Below, in pieces: positions 8,928 to 18,183 of a DNA stretch of 64,000 nt (positions are counted from its first letter, which is position 1; each line of letters opens with the position of its first letter). The notes beneath the pieces are model-generated. The model ran no database searches. It was not told where the DNA came from and saw nothing but the letters and a program-made list of their open reading frames with translations. Made by a program: the position numbers and the translations under genes. The stretch is from Verrucomicrobiota bacterium (GTDB taxonomy: Bacteria > Verrucomicrobiota > Lentisphaeria > JABSQK01 > JAJFLO01), in contig JAJFLQ010000085.1 of NCBI GenBank assembly GCA_021772615.1, positions 1-64,000 of the forward strand, in the 5' to 3' direction.

Positions 8928-9900
8928 CTGTCGACGGATCTGGAGATGTCGCACCTGGGCCTGACCGCGCACCCGCGAGATGCTGTCTTAGGCCGGCAAA
9001 AAACCCAAACGCCCAGACCAGGTTCATCATTAGCAATGGCGGCAGGAAGATTATGAATGTCAGGAATGAAAACACCCCTTTTCTATGCCCCACAATCGCG
9101 CCCATCCAGGGCAGTATGCCAAATGGCAACAGGAATGCCAACACGGGCGCTTTCTCCAGGAATGAGATTAGCCGCGGCGAATACTGGCGCCTGTATCGTT
9201 CGGCTCCACGTCCAATGGCATACTGGTATCGCATGACGCGCGAAAAACCGGTCTTGTTGAGATGCCGTACTGGAACGCCCGGAAAAAACAGGAGCTTGTA
9301 ACCCAGTTTCTTGAGCCTGAGGCTGAATAAAAAATCGTCGCCCAGGTTTTCATCGACGAATTCACAGTGATCGAAAACGCATCTGCGAAAGCCGGAATTT
9401 CCCCCGACAAGTAATTCGGCGGACACGGGGCGGCCGGAATATGAGAGGAATCTGTAGAACTCCAGCAGATAGCCCACCGAGCCGCTAACGCTACCGGGCG
9501 TCCCATTGTCGATCGCCCCGCAAATCCCGTCCGCTTCATGTTCAATTAGAGCGTTGCACATACTCTCAACCCATGTGGAACTGGCGATGCAATCCGCGTC
9601 GAGAAAAAGGATCATATCGGACCGTGCTGCCCGTACGCCAAGGTTTCTTGCCTGCCCAACCGTGCGGCGTTCGGGTAGATGTATTAATGTTACGTCGGGA
9701 AAGTTACCTTGGACAAGGTGATCCGTACCGTCAGACGAGGTGTCGACAATGATCACTTCAAAGTTCCGCGGCGTATCCTGGGCATGGATCGACCGCAGGC
9801 ACGCTTCGACGCTTCCTCGACTGTTATACGACGGTACGACCACCGATACCTGCGGCGCCTCATCGCAATCCAACCCGGTTCGCTTCAGTCTAAGCGGCAT
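8911..9900 (-). CDS. Glycosyltransferase family 2 with C-terminal membrane segments
   Basis: A GT-A enzyme: VSVVVPSYNSRGSVEACLRS near the N-terminus, EVIIVDTSSDGT, then MILFLDADCI with the metal-binding DXD-type motif. A downstream ED-like catalytic region follows (ENLGDDFLFSLRLKKLGY). About 80 C-terminal residues hold two hydrophobic spans (APVLAFLLPFGILPW and FSFLTFIIFLPPLLMMNLVW), so it is probably an inner-membrane enzyme. The ATG at 9900 is the nearest one before the GT2 domain. The frame stays open another 112 codons upstream without a homologous-looking domain, so a longer N-terminus cannot be excluded. It is the first gene of the minus-strand glycan operon. Confidence 0.82.
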   Translation of the reverse strand: MPLRLKRTGLDCDEAPQVSVVVPSYNSRGSVEACLRSIHAQDTPRNFEVIIVDTSSDGTDHLVQGNFPDVTLIHLPERRTVGQARNLGVRAARSDMILFLDADCIASSTWVESMCNALIEHEADGICGAIDNGTPGSVSGSVGYLLEFYRFLSYSGRPVSAELLVGGNSGFRRCVFDHCEFVDENLGDDFLFSLRLKKLGYKLLFFPGVPVRHLNKTGFSRVMRYQYAIGRGAERYRRQYSPRLISFLEKAPVLAFLLPFGILPWMGAIVGHRKGVFSFLTFIIFLPPLLMMNLVWAFGFFAGLRQHLAGARSGPGATSPDPSTDAYWN

Positions 9901-10236
9901 GGATGCTGGGTGCTGTAGATTCTGACATTGTGACCACCATTGCGGAACAAGTATTTGGATCTTGCGCGGTGAGCATAGAGTATGCTCCTTGAGAGGCTTT
10001 CCAAGGACGGCCGGCACGTTTCGTGTAAAATCTTCGACAGCCGTAGCCGCAAGCAAGGTCAGCCGAGATAGAATAAGCAGCCTCCACGCGCAGTGCAGAT
10101 ACTTGAAAACCAATAATTCCGGCGACACGTTTGGTGTGATGAAAGCAAGTGCCGGGTGACCGTTATGACGATCATCATGTGTAACCGGAATGAATGCTGA
10201 AAAACCAAATAACATACAGCTAAAAAGGGACCGATC
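9901..10236. other. Divergent intergenic region between GT operon and FMN reductase
   Basis: Promoters for both the minus-strand glycan operon and the plus-strand reductase must lie here, but I cannot place -35/-10 boxes with confidence. The minus strand is an open frame throughout (in frame with the GT2 gene) and has some natural-looking residues (ILSRLTLLAATAVEDF). It may encode an extended GT2 N-terminus or be open by chance. Confidence 0.35.
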
Positions 10237-10815
10237 ATGGCAAAGATACTGGCATTCGCGGGCAGCGCCCGTAAAGACTCGTACAATAAAAAACTGGTAA
10301 AAATCGCCGCGGCCGGAGCTGACGACGCCGGCGCCGCAGTGACCGTTATTGATCTGGCGGATTTCCCCATGCCGATTTACAATCAGGACATCGAAGACAG
10401 CTCGGGCATGCCCGAGCATGGACGGCGCTTCAAGCAGTTGCTGATCGATCACGACGGATTTCTGATCGCGTCGCCGGAGTACAACAGCGCCTTCAGTCCG
10501 TTGCTGAAAAACGCCATCGATTGGGCGTCGCGCAGCGAGTCGAAAGACGAACCGGGCTTGCTCGCCTACAAGGGCAAGGTTGCGGCACTCATGGCTGCAT
10601 CGCCGGGCGCGCTCGGCGGCTTGCGCGGACTGGTGTTTCTGCGCATGCTGCTTGGGAACATCGGCGTCATTGTGCTGCCGCAGCAACGCGCGATCTCACA
10701 GGCGTTCAAGGCCTTTGACGACGACGGCAACCTGGTCGACAACAAAGAACAGAAAGCGATTCAAGGTCTTGGGGTTGACTTGGTGAAGATGGTGGATCGG
10801 CTGAAGGCGGGGTGA
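10237..10815 (+). CDS. NADPH-dependent FMN reductase (flavodoxin-like quinone/chromate reductase)
   Basis: 192 residues, start supported by AAAAGGGA 7-14 nt upstream. The N-terminus KILAFAGSARKDSYNKKLVK is the phosphate-binding loop (GSxRxxSxN) of the NADPH-dependent FMN reductase family. LIASPEYNSAFSPLLKNAIDW is the second signature (SPEYN..., isoalloxazine contact). GKVAALMAASPGALGGLRGL is the third conserved block. Family members use FMN to reduce quinones, azo dyes or chromate in the cytosol with NAD(P)H, usually as tetramers. It is monocistronic, and repeats start immediately after the stop. Confidence 0.9.
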   Translation: MAKILAFAGSARKDSYNKKLVKIAAAGADDAGAAVTVIDLADFPMPIYNQDIEDSSGMPEHGRRFKQLLIDHDGFLIASPEYNSAFSPLLKNAIDWASRSESKDEPGLLAYKGKVAALMAASPGALGGLRGLVFLRMLLGNIGVIVLPQQRAISQAFKAFDDDGNLVDNKEQKAIQGLGVDLVKMVDRLKAG

Positions 10816-10822
10816 GGTTGTT

Positions 10823-11000
10823 GGGAACCGCGAATGGACGCGAATAGACGCTAATGCAGGGCGGAGAGAAGGTGGGGCGAGGTTGTTGGGAATCGCGAAT
10901 GGATGCGAATACATCGCGGAAAGTAGGCGAGGACCCGCGAATGGATGTTTCTTGCCAGATTTTTTATTAGCGTACATTGGCGTCCATTCGCGGTTCAATA
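10823..11000. repeat. Intergenic repeat with core GAATGGACGCGAATAGACGC
   Basis: One full copy (10823-10860) is followed by degenerate copies (about 10890-10945) and an inverted copy (about 10970-10998). The same core recurs after the GxxExxY gene and in inverted orientation at 11660-11745. The GxxExxY gene is therefore bracketed by this repeat. Confidence 0.75.
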
Positions 11001-11017
11001 GGATTGGGCATGATAGT

Positions 11018-11443
11018 ATGATCGATTGCGACGACTTGCTGCTGAAAGACGAGGTGCATGCCATCGTTGGTTGCGCAATGGAGGTTCTTAACCTTTTGGG
11101 CCCCGGCCTTCTTGAGAAGCCTTATGAGAACGCATTGGTCATCGAGTTCGGTTTGCGAAATATCCCTTGTACGCAGCAACAAGCATTCGATGTGATCTAT
11201 AAGGATGTCAAGGTTGGGGAATACATCCCTGATCTGATATGTTTCGATACAATCGTCATCGACACCAAGACCATCGATCGCATCACGGACCATGAACTTG
11301 GGCAGATGTTGAATTATTTACGGATTACAGGCCGGAAGGTGGGATTGGTTCTAAACTTCAAGCGGGCGCGGCTTGACTGGAAACGAGTCGTACTGGGATT
11401 GAACTGCAAATCGACACAAATGCAGGGCGTAGAGAGGACATAG
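11018..11443 (+). CDS. GxxExxY family protein (PDDEXK_3)
   Basis: 141 residues beginning MIDCDDLLLKDEVHAIVGCA. The signature GPGLLEKPYENAL (G-x-x-E-x-x-Y) lies about 30 residues in. VGEYIPDLICFDTIVIDTKTI carries the D...(D/E)xK arrangement of the PD-(D/E)XK nuclease fold. The biological role of this family is not established. Members are frequent in PVC and Bacteroidota genomes and often sit next to repeats, as here, where repeat arrays lie on both sides. The reading frame runs 45 codons upstream through repeat sequence, so the ATG at 11018 is preferred. Confidence 0.8.
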   Translation: MIDCDDLLLKDEVHAIVGCAMEVLNLLGPGLLEKPYENALVIEFGLRNIPCTQQQAFDVIYKDVKVGEYIPDLICFDTIVIDTKTIDRITDHELGQMLNYLRITGRKVGLVLNFKRARLDWKRVVLGLNCKSTQMQGVERT

Positions 11444-11453
11444 TGAGGCGGGG

Positions 11454-11745
11454 AACCACGAATGGACGCGAATAGACGCTAATGCAGGCCGGGGAAGTGC
11501 GGGGAAAGGCGGCTGAATTCGTGGCGGGATGAATGTTGGAACCACGAATGGACGCGAATAGACGCAAATTCAGGCCGGGGAAGTGCGGGGAAAGGCGGCT
11601 GAATTCGTGGCGGGATGAATGTAGGAACCGCAACCAACATCCCTTTTCCTTACCCTTATTTTGTTCGCGTCCATTGGCGGTTCCCAATCTCTCCCCACCG
11701 TCTCTCCGCCCTGCATTAGCGTCTATTCGCGTCCATTCGCGGTTC
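11454..11745. repeat. Tandem 86-bp repeat plus an inverted copy
   Basis: Two nearly identical 86-bp units at 11454-11539 and 11540-11625 each start AACCACGAATGGACGCG and end GGCGGGATGAATGT. A partial third start follows at 11626. An inverted copy of the core is at about 11660-11745 and supplies the last codons of the next gene on the minus strand. Unit length and lack of unique spacers rule out CRISPR. Confidence 0.8.
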
Positions 11746-13878
11746 CCCTAAACTTTCTCCGTCACGTCCCGTAACCAACCGCACGGCATTGACGGCATCG
11801 CCGACTGCCAGAACACTCACTACCGCTTCAGCCTCAAGCGGGTCGGTCGTGAACACCACACCGGACTTGATGCGATGATTTTGAATGCGAACCGGGTATA
11901 AATCTTCCATCCGCGCAGCGAAATCGGAAAAATCCGCGTATCCCTGCACCTGCACATCCTGCTGCCGCAGGAGCAGCCACAGCGACTGCGTTTTCGGGTG
12001 GATACGCCGGCGCAACCCCATCACAACCCGTCCCATCGTGAAGCGTGGATTCAGCTCCACGATCGGCTTGAGCCGCAACCCTTCCCCGCAACGATAGACC
12101 AATGCGTCGATACCGAGCGGCCCCGAGTAGTCCGGCATCCGCTCCGCAAGGAAAGCCGCAAGCCGAATGTACAGCCGTCGCAACCACTTCGGGTCGTTCG
12201 GGTGACCGAACATGAATGATCGGACGTCCTCGTCCAATTGGCGGACCGGCTCCGTCGGGACCGCGCCGATGAAGCGGCCGCGGTCGTCCACCAGAAAACG
12301 CGTCCATGCCAGATACCGCGCCTTACCCGAACCGGCAATGTCGAGATGCACCGAGAAGTCACATACCTTATTCAATAACGGCTCGACGATGACGCATCCA
12401 TGGTGCGCGAGGAGATTCTCCAGCCGGCTCTCCTGCGACGCGGAGAGATTGGCGCCGCCGGTCAGCCGAAACTGGTGCTGCCCCGCTGCCGCCACATCGG
12501 CTTTTATTATCACGTCGTGAATTCCTTCGGACCGCAAACGTCCGATGCAGTCGCGAACCGCAGCGATGCTTCGGCATTCCATGCCGACATCAATCGCGTT
12601 GCACAGCCGGTCGCGATCGCGTTGCGTCAAACAGAGAAAGTCTCGCAACAAACCGGCGCTCCATGTCTTGGCATACCATCGGCGCCACGTGTTGTTCCAT
12701 CGCGACGTCTTCGCAGCGGATGAATCGGCGGGCAGACACGACCGTAACGGCGCCAGGACACCGGCGGACTCCGGACTGTGTCCCCACGGCTGCAGGCGGC
12801 CAAGTTTACGTGCTCGCAGCGGATGATCGGATAGCCCCTGGCCCGGATCGAAAACCGTGAATTCAGGGATGTGGTACCCCGCGCGATGCAGGTGCTGCAG
12901 AAAACGTTTCCGGGGTTGGTGCTGCACCAGCACGATGTCATCCGGTGCGCACAGAAACATCGGCAGCGTTTCGAGGTTACCGATCAGCGCCTGCACGCCC
13001 TTTGTCGGCTGGTAGTGCACGTTCGGATTCGCGGCCCACGCCTCACACGCGGGATTGAACCAGTAAAGCGTTGGGCACCGCCCTTTCGAACGTGTAAAAA
13101 TCTCAAGTTCCGCAATGAATTCCGGGTCAAGCCCGGCGCGCTCACGGTCGTGGACATTGAAGCCGATGCCTTTCGCCCGCGCCGGCGTGAGCGGCTCGAC
13201 AAGCGTTTCCTGGAACGCCTGCCAGTCCGTAAGATCCGGCGGATGCCAGCGCCGGAACCACAGCAGGCCGTGCCGAACGTGGCTGATCTCGTCGTGACGC
13301 ACTTTGTCCAGCAGCCGTGCGGTTTCGGCGTCGCCCAGGTTCTGGTAGACCTGTGCGTAATGCGCGGCGTAGTCGAGGTTTGCCTGCTCCAGCGTCAGGC
13401 TCAGGCGCGTCACATAGTCCAGGGGCGACGCCATCGGTGCGATGGTGCGCCAGAAGAAGTCGCTCACCGGGATCTGGCCGAAGACCACGCCGATCGACCG
13501 CATGCGGTCGATATAGAGTCGGAGATGTTCCTGCTCGTCGGTGAGGGTTTTCGCCAGACCGCGACGGAAGGTAGCTGGTGCATCGGGAAACTTGAGCAGC
13601 GCCAGCGCCATCAGCTCCAGTGCGAGCAGCTCATGATTGGCGAAGAAGTGGAGGATGAGCCCACGGTCTTCGTCGTTTTTCATTTGACGGACATTCGAGA
13701 ACATGATGCGATCGCGAATGCGCCCGCCGTAGAGCGCCAGGTCCGCGGGCCGGCCGGGCTGCGCTGGTGTGCCGATTGCTTTCCCGGGCATGTTATCCTC
13801 GAAGCCGTCCGGCACAATCAGCTTCTCCGTGATGGTATTCCCGAAGAGCACCTGTTCCGCGAGTTGTCGTATTTCCAT
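11716..13878 (-). CDS. Ferritin-like (DUF455) and ATP-grasp fusion protein
   Basis: 720 residues with two modules. Residues about 40-250 are a ferritin-like helical domain of DUF455 type: Glu in ANHELLALELMALA, EQEH, LEQANLDYAAHY and DEISH give the Glu and ExxH ligands for a diiron centre. Residues about 430-690 resemble an ATP-grasp domain: IIKADVAAAGQHQFRL (ATP-contact Lys), VIVEPLLNKVCDFSVHLD, and PIVELNPRFTMGRV with the metal-binding E-x-N. ATP-grasp enzymes make acyl-phosphate-dependent C-N bonds; no substrate is known for this fusion. The last nine residues (EPRMDANRR) come from the intergenic repeat, so the original C-terminus was replaced. Confidence 0.72.
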   Translation of the reverse strand: MEIRQLAEQVLFGNTITEKLIVPDGFEDNMPGKAIGTPAQPGRPADLALYGGRIRDRIMFSNVRQMKNDEDRGLILHFFANHELLALELMALALLKFPDAPATFRRGLAKTLTDEQEHLRLYIDRMRSIGVVFGQIPVSDFFWRTIAPMASPLDYVTRLSLTLEQANLDYAAHYAQVYQNLGDAETARLLDKVRHDEISHVRHGLLWFRRWHPPDLTDWQAFQETLVEPLTPARAKGIGFNVHDRERAGLDPEFIAELEIFTRSKGRCPTLYWFNPACEAWAANPNVHYQPTKGVQALIGNLETLPMFLCAPDDIVLVQHQPRKRFLQHLHRAGYHIPEFTVFDPGQGLSDHPLRARKLGRLQPWGHSPESAGVLAPLRSCLPADSSAAKTSRWNNTWRRWYAKTWSAGLLRDFLCLTQRDRDRLCNAIDVGMECRSIAAVRDCIGRLRSEGIHDVIIKADVAAAGQHQFRLTGGANLSASQESRLENLLAHHGCVIVEPLLNKVCDFSVHLDIAGSGKARYLAWTRFLVDDRGRFIGAVPTEPVRQLDEDVRSFMFGHPNDPKWLRRLYIRLAAFLAERMPDYSGPLGIDALVYRCGEGLRLKPIVELNPRFTMGRVVMGLRRRIHPKTQSLWLLLRQQDVQVQGYADFSDFAARMEDLYPVRIQNHRIKSGVVFTTDPLEAEAVVSVLAVGDAVNAVRLVTGRDGESLGEPRMDANRR

Positions 13879-14365
13879 GGCGTAAAGGAACGGCGCCGCT
13901 GCCGCACGTCAAATAAAAAATCGATCCAATACAATCCGCTCCGTCCCGGAACCGGTTTGGCGCCAGTGCACACACGGCGCGGGAATGCGAACAATCCACG
14001 GTGCACCCTCCCAGCAATCAAAAAAACTGCACGCGCTTTTGCACACCGGCAATAATCCCGTAGGTTTCCGTTCATGGCAATTTCCGGTCACCCAATCGCG
14101 TTGAAGAACGTCTCAGGCCCAGCGGGCATATCGAAGCCGTCGCGGATAGCCGCAAACCGGCCCTTTCTGGAGGGACACAGTCCTCTGTGTCCGCCGTACC
14201 TCGTGGTGTGCGGTCGCAGAGGACTGCGACCCTCCAGTAAATCTTGTCCGCGAACCAGGAGACTTGGGCGGATGAACCATAAATTCGGCCGAAGTCCGAC
14301 AGGCGTCCGCCTGTCACCATGAGGATGTCGGGCGAAACTCGACAGGCTCCTAGCCGGATATAATA
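13879..14365. repeat. Intergenic region with composite inverted repeat at 14167-14236
   Basis: The part up to about 14080 has no recognised feature. At 14167-14236 a composite palindrome is bounded by CTGGAGGG and CCCTCCAG. Inside it are ACACAGTCCTCTGTGT and GTCGCAGAGGACTGCGAC, two REP hairpins facing each other. The same family recurs at 42848-42912 and 58395-58420. A smaller palindrome (GACAGGCGTCCGCCTGTC) lies near 14297-14315. Confidence 0.65.
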
Positions 14366-15208
14366 ATGATGCACGACACAACCATTCTAAAAATCGAGAA
14401 TACCCACACACGTCGCGCCGGTGACCGACTGGCGATCGAAGAGCCGTTGGACATTCAGGTCGGCTATGCCACCTGTGACGGTCGACAGACAAACACCGTG
14501 TCAATTACGATGCGGTCGCCCGGGCATGATTTCGAACTTGCCGCCGGCTTTCTTTTTACAGAAGGCGTGATCACATCATGCGCGGATATCGATACGATCC
14601 GCCACTGCGGGCGGGCGCCGGAGGGGAGCACTGCTCAAAATACCGTGCGCGTCGATCTCCGCGGCGCCGTCACCTTCGATCCGAAGTCGCTCGAACGTCA
14701 CTTTTACACCACCAGCAGCTGCGGGATTTGCGGCAAGACGTCGATGGAAGCAGTACGGACACGCCTGCCGTGGTCATTGAAAGAGCCGCGAAACGGCAGT
14801 AGCCGGATAAATCGTGATACGCTGTTCGCATTGCCGGAAACGATGCGCTCGCAGCAAGCCGGATTCGCCGAGACCGGCGGTGTCCACGGCGCAGGGCTTT
14901 TTACCGCGGACGGCGCGGCGACCTACATTCGTGAGGACGTCGGCCGACACAATGCGGTGGATAAGGTGATCGGCGCCGCCTTGATGGAAAACCGTTTGCC
15001 GCTCGACGATCATGTGTTGCTGCTGAGCGGCCGTGCCGGCTTCGAGTTGGTGCAGAAGGCAGCGATGGCGGGTATTCCGATTGTCGCGGCAGTTGGCGCA
15101 CCAACTAATCTGGCCGTACGTTTTGCACAAGAAACAAACATGACGTTGATCGGTTTTTTGCGTGACCGGCGATGCAATATTTACAGTGGAGAAGCGCGCG
15201 TTGAGTAA
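14366..15208 (+). CDS. fdhD: Formate dehydrogenase accessory sulfurtransferase FdhD
   Basis: 280 residues. FdhD passes sulfur from an L-cysteine desulfurase to the molybdenum cofactor of formate dehydrogenases, making the sulfido-Mo form. Diagnostic segments are the EEPLDIQVGY N-terminal region, PGHDFELAAGFLFTEGVI, the SSCGICGK loop with the Cys-x-x-Cys sulfur-transfer pair, GGVHGAGLF, and EDVGRHNAVDKVIG near the C-terminus. Two adjacent ATG codons make 14366 or 14369 equally likely. The gene overlaps the molybdopterin oxidoreductase that follows, which identifies the probable client enzyme. Confidence 0.93.
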   Translation: MMHDTTILKIENTHTRRAGDRLAIEEPLDIQVGYATCDGRQTNTVSITMRSPGHDFELAAGFLFTEGVITSCADIDTIRHCGRAPEGSTAQNTVRVDLRGAVTFDPKSLERHFYTTSSCGICGKTSMEAVRTRLPWSLKEPRNGSSRINRDTLFALPETMRSQQAGFAETGGVHGAGLFTADGAATYIREDVGRHNAVDKVIGAALMENRLPLDDHVLLLSGRAGFELVQKAAMAGIPIVAAVGAPTNLAVRFAQETNMTLIGFLRDRRCNIYSGEARVE

Positions 15209-17531
15209 GCCCACACGACCTCGTTGGAAATCGCCGCCGGAGGATCCGGCGGCCCTGAATATCGGCCCGCCACAAGAGACCGCCGGCGGGATGCCGGCCA
15301 TCATCTCATCGATGAAGCATGCAGCGGGCGCCATGGGCGTTGCGCGTACGGCAAACACCTGGCGCAAGGTGAACCAGAAGGGTGGATTCGATTGTCCCGG
15401 CTGTGCATGGCCGGATCCCGATGACAAGCGGACTGTCACCGAGTTTTGCGAGAACGGCGCCAAAGCCCTGGCCGCTGAAGCCACGAAAAAGCGACTCGCA
15501 TCGCCCTTCTTCGCCCAATGGTCGGTCGACGCGCTCGCGGAACAGTCGGATTATTGGCTCGAGCAGCAGGGACGCCTGACACAGCCGATGATGCTGGATC
15601 ACGGCGCGCGGCATTATCAGACCGTAAGCTGGGAAAACGCGTATCGCCTGATAGCAGATGAACTCAACGGTCTCAAGGATCCGAACGAAGCAGTATTCTA
15701 TACCTCCGGCCGGACGAGCAATGAAGCCGCATTTCTGTACCAGCTTCTTGTGCGCCTATTCGGCACCAATAATCTGCCTGACTGTTCGAATATGTGCCAC
15801 GAATCCAGCGGCGTTGCGATGACGGAGGTCATCGGCATCGGCAAAGGTACGGTTACCCTTGACGATTTCGACCACGCCGACTGTATCCTGATCATCGGCC
15901 AGAATCCAGGCACCAATCACCCCCGCATGCTCACGGCACTGCAACGGGCGGCCAGGAATGGTTGCAGGATTATTACGGCAAATCCATTGCCGGAAGCCGG
16001 TACGCGACGCTTCGTCCATCCGCGGGAGCCCCTGGCGTGGATGGGCAGCGGCACTGCGCTCACGACCCTGTTTCTACAGGTACGGATCAATGGCGACGTC
16101 GCGCTGCTCAAGGGGATCATGAAGGAACTGCTGTACGATGAAGAACGCGCGCCGGGAACTGTTTTTGATCACGACTTCATCTCCCGCTATACACAAGGCT
16201 ATGATCCATGTATCACGGCGCTGCGGGCAACGTCCTGGGACGACATTATCGAACAGAGCGATCTGCCGCGCGAACAATTTCGGGCAGCGGCGGATATCAT
16301 CCGCGATTCGAAGCGCATTATCTGCTGTTGGGCCATGGGGCTCACACAGCACAAGAACGCGGTGGCAAATATTCAGGAAGCAATCAATTTACTGATGTTG
16401 CGCGGCAATCTCGGCCGCAAGGGCGCCGGCGCCTGCCCGGTTCGCGGTCACAGCAATGTGCAGGGCGACCGGACAATGGGGATCTGGGAGCGGCCGAGCG
16501 CGGAATTTCTTGCCCGTATTAAGAACCGTTTCGGCTTCAAACCACCGCAGGCGCATGGCCTCAATGTCGTCGATGCGATCAAGGCGATGCACGCCGGCAA
16601 CGCGAAGGTCTTCTTTGCCATGGGCGGCAATTTTTTATCCGCTTCGCCGGACACACAATACACGGCCGAAGCCCTGTCGCGCTGCCGATTGACCGTGAAC
16701 GTGTCGACTAAGCTGAATCGCAGCCATCTCGTGACCGGTCAACGGGCGTTGATTCTCCCCTGCCTCGGCCGTACCGAGCGCGATCTCCAGGCATCCGGGC
16801 CCCAGCAGGTAACGGTCGAGAATTCGATGGGGATCGTTCACGCCTCGTGCGGAACACTGCCGCCGGCATCGAAACATTTGAAGAGTGAAGTAGCGATCGT
16901 CTGCGAGTTGGCGCTCGCGGTCCTCGCTGTAGACGCCAAGAAATTGGGCGCGGTCGACTGGAAGACGCTTAAGGCAGACTATGCCGAAATTCGTGATCTT
17001 ATCGCCGACGTCATTCCCGGGTTCGAGCGTTACAATGCGCGCATCGCAGGCGGCGCAAGTTTCTACTTGCCGAATCCGGTAAGGGACAGTCGCACCTTCA
17101 GTACGCCGAACGGCAAGGCTGTATTCACCGTTCATCCGTTACCGGAGCAGAAACTGGGGAAGGATGAATTCGTGATGATGACGATTCGCAGCCACGATCA
17201 GTTCAACACAACCATATATGGTTTGAACGATCGCTATCGCGGCATCACCGCCGGACGCCGCGTTGTGATGATGAACGAACAGGACATGGCGGATGCGGGG
17301 TTTACCGAGCGTGACCGCGTGGACCTCGTGAATGAGACCGACGGCGTCTGCCGTGTGGCGACCGGGTTTATCGTCGTGCCGTATCCGATACCCTCACGTT
17401 GTGTAGCGACGTATTTTCCCGAGGCAAATGTCCTTGTTCCCATCGGCAGCGTAGCCGACAGGAGCGGCACCCCGGCCTTCAAGTCCGTAGTGATCCGGAT
17501 TAAGCCGGCGAAATCGGAATCGTCGGAGTAA
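15162..17531 (+). CDS. FdhF/YdeP family molybdopterin oxidoreductase (formate dehydrogenase alpha-like)
   Basis: Up to 789 residues. Hallmarks of the YdeP branch are NQKGGFDCPGCAWP near residue 68 and NNLPDCSNMCHESSGVAMTE near residue 205. Downstream are the MGD-binding stretches NPGTNHPRMLTALQRA, RGNLGRKGAGACPVRGHSNV and a C-terminal dinucleotide-binding domain (NTTIYGLNDRYRGITAGRRV). The oxidised substrate is uncertain: YdeP relatives lack proven formate activity, though the overlapping fdhD argues for a sulfurated Mo centre. The ATG at 15162 overlaps fdhD by 47 nt. A TTG at 15201 behind GGAG, overlapping the fdhD stop, is a credible alternative start. No iron-sulfur partner subunit is nearby. 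Confidence 0.88.
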   Translation: MTGDAIFTVEKRALSKPTRPRWKSPPEDPAALNIGPPQETAGGMPAIISSMKHAAGAMGVARTANTWRKVNQKGGFDCPGCAWPDPDDKRTVTEFCENGAKALAAEATKKRLASPFFAQWSVDALAEQSDYWLEQQGRLTQPMMLDHGARHYQTVSWENAYRLIADELNGLKDPNEAVFYTSGRTSNEAAFLYQLLVRLFGTNNLPDCSNMCHESSGVAMTEVIGIGKGTVTLDDFDHADCILIIGQNPGTNHPRMLTALQRAARNGCRIITANPLPEAGTRRFVHPREPLAWMGSGTALTTLFLQVRINGDVALLKGIMKELLYDEERAPGTVFDHDFISRYTQGYDPCITALRATSWDDIIEQSDLPREQFRAAADIIRDSKRIICCWAMGLTQHKNAVANIQEAINLLMLRGNLGRKGAGACPVRGHSNVQGDRTMGIWERPSAEFLARIKNRFGFKPPQAHGLNVVDAIKAMHAGNAKVFFAMGGNFLSASPDTQYTAEALSRCRLTVNVSTKLNRSHLVTGQRALILPCLGRTERDLQASGPQQVTVENSMGIVHASCGTLPPASKHLKSEVAIVCELALAVLAVDAKKLGAVDWKTLKADYAEIRDLIADVIPGFERYNARIAGGASFYLPNPVRDSRTFSTPNGKAVFTVHPLPEQKLGKDEFVMMTIRSHDQFNTTIYGLNDRYRGITAGRRVVMMNEQDMADAGFTERDRVDLVNETDGVCRVATGFIVVPYPIPSRCVATYFPEANVLVPIGSVADRSGTPAFKSVVIRIKPAKSESSE

Positions 17532-18183
17532 CTCCAGGGAGCGCTCATGATGGGGGCGGTGATATTGAACTACGCGGTTTGCATTCGTCAATGCGTGGCG
17601 TTTGCACTGTCGGCACGCCGTAGCCGGCCGGCGAAGGAGCCGGACCGCGTCTTGCTCTTCATAACGTGCAACCCACACTGAAGTGTGAACTCCGGCAGTA
17701 TGTCGCAAGAGCGGCAACCCCGAATTACTCAAGTATGACGCCGACGAATAGGTCCAATCGGGGGACATTCCAAATCGCAATGCCCAAGTCTCAGATAAAT
17801 CCGGAAATTTGGGATTTCTTGTTCGAAACCTCTTTTGGAACATCTCACGTATACGGCGTCTCAGCTCCGGCGCGTTTCAATGCAGCGTCAGCCAACCTTC
17901 CGAGACCGGCGTAGGCGACCAGTCGCAGTCCACAATCGCTACACGTAAACCTTCAACACAGGTTTCACTGTGGCCGCATCGTGAACTATCTGACCAACCG
18001 GAGTGCGCCGTCGGAAAAGCAATTGCAGTAATGTGGCTGAATTGGAGCCCTTTCTACGATTTGAAAATACGATGAACGGCGCGTTGATGCTGCCTAATTG
18101 GCACCGCTCAAGCAGCACTTGTCCGCAATGCGTCGCCAGTCTCGGTCCACCAGCGATTCCCGGTGACCTGGAGAGCAGGTCGT
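17532..18183. other. Gene-poor region with a short palindromic repeat
   Basis: No gene is convincing here. A palindrome ACACTGAAGTGTG followed by AACTCCGGCAGTA at about 17672-17701 has a near-identical relative at about 58541-58566 in the trp region, so it is a dispersed repeat. The other stretches show short frames in all phases without recognisable protein sequence. Confidence 0.4.

Noticed and set aside
9901..10686. N-terminal extension of the GT2 gene to 10686
   Set aside because: The part beyond 10236 is antisense to the FMN reductase and has no domain. The stretch 9901-10236 remains uncertain but shows no homologous fold.
11454..11745. CRISPR array
   Set aside because: Units are 86 bp in direct tandem with no unique spacers, and one copy is inverted; no cas genes are present.
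12871..14055. Long plus-strand open frame (about 394 codons)
   Set aside because: It is antisense to the DUF455/ATP-grasp gene, rich in Arg/His with no recognisable domain, and is a codon-bias shadow.
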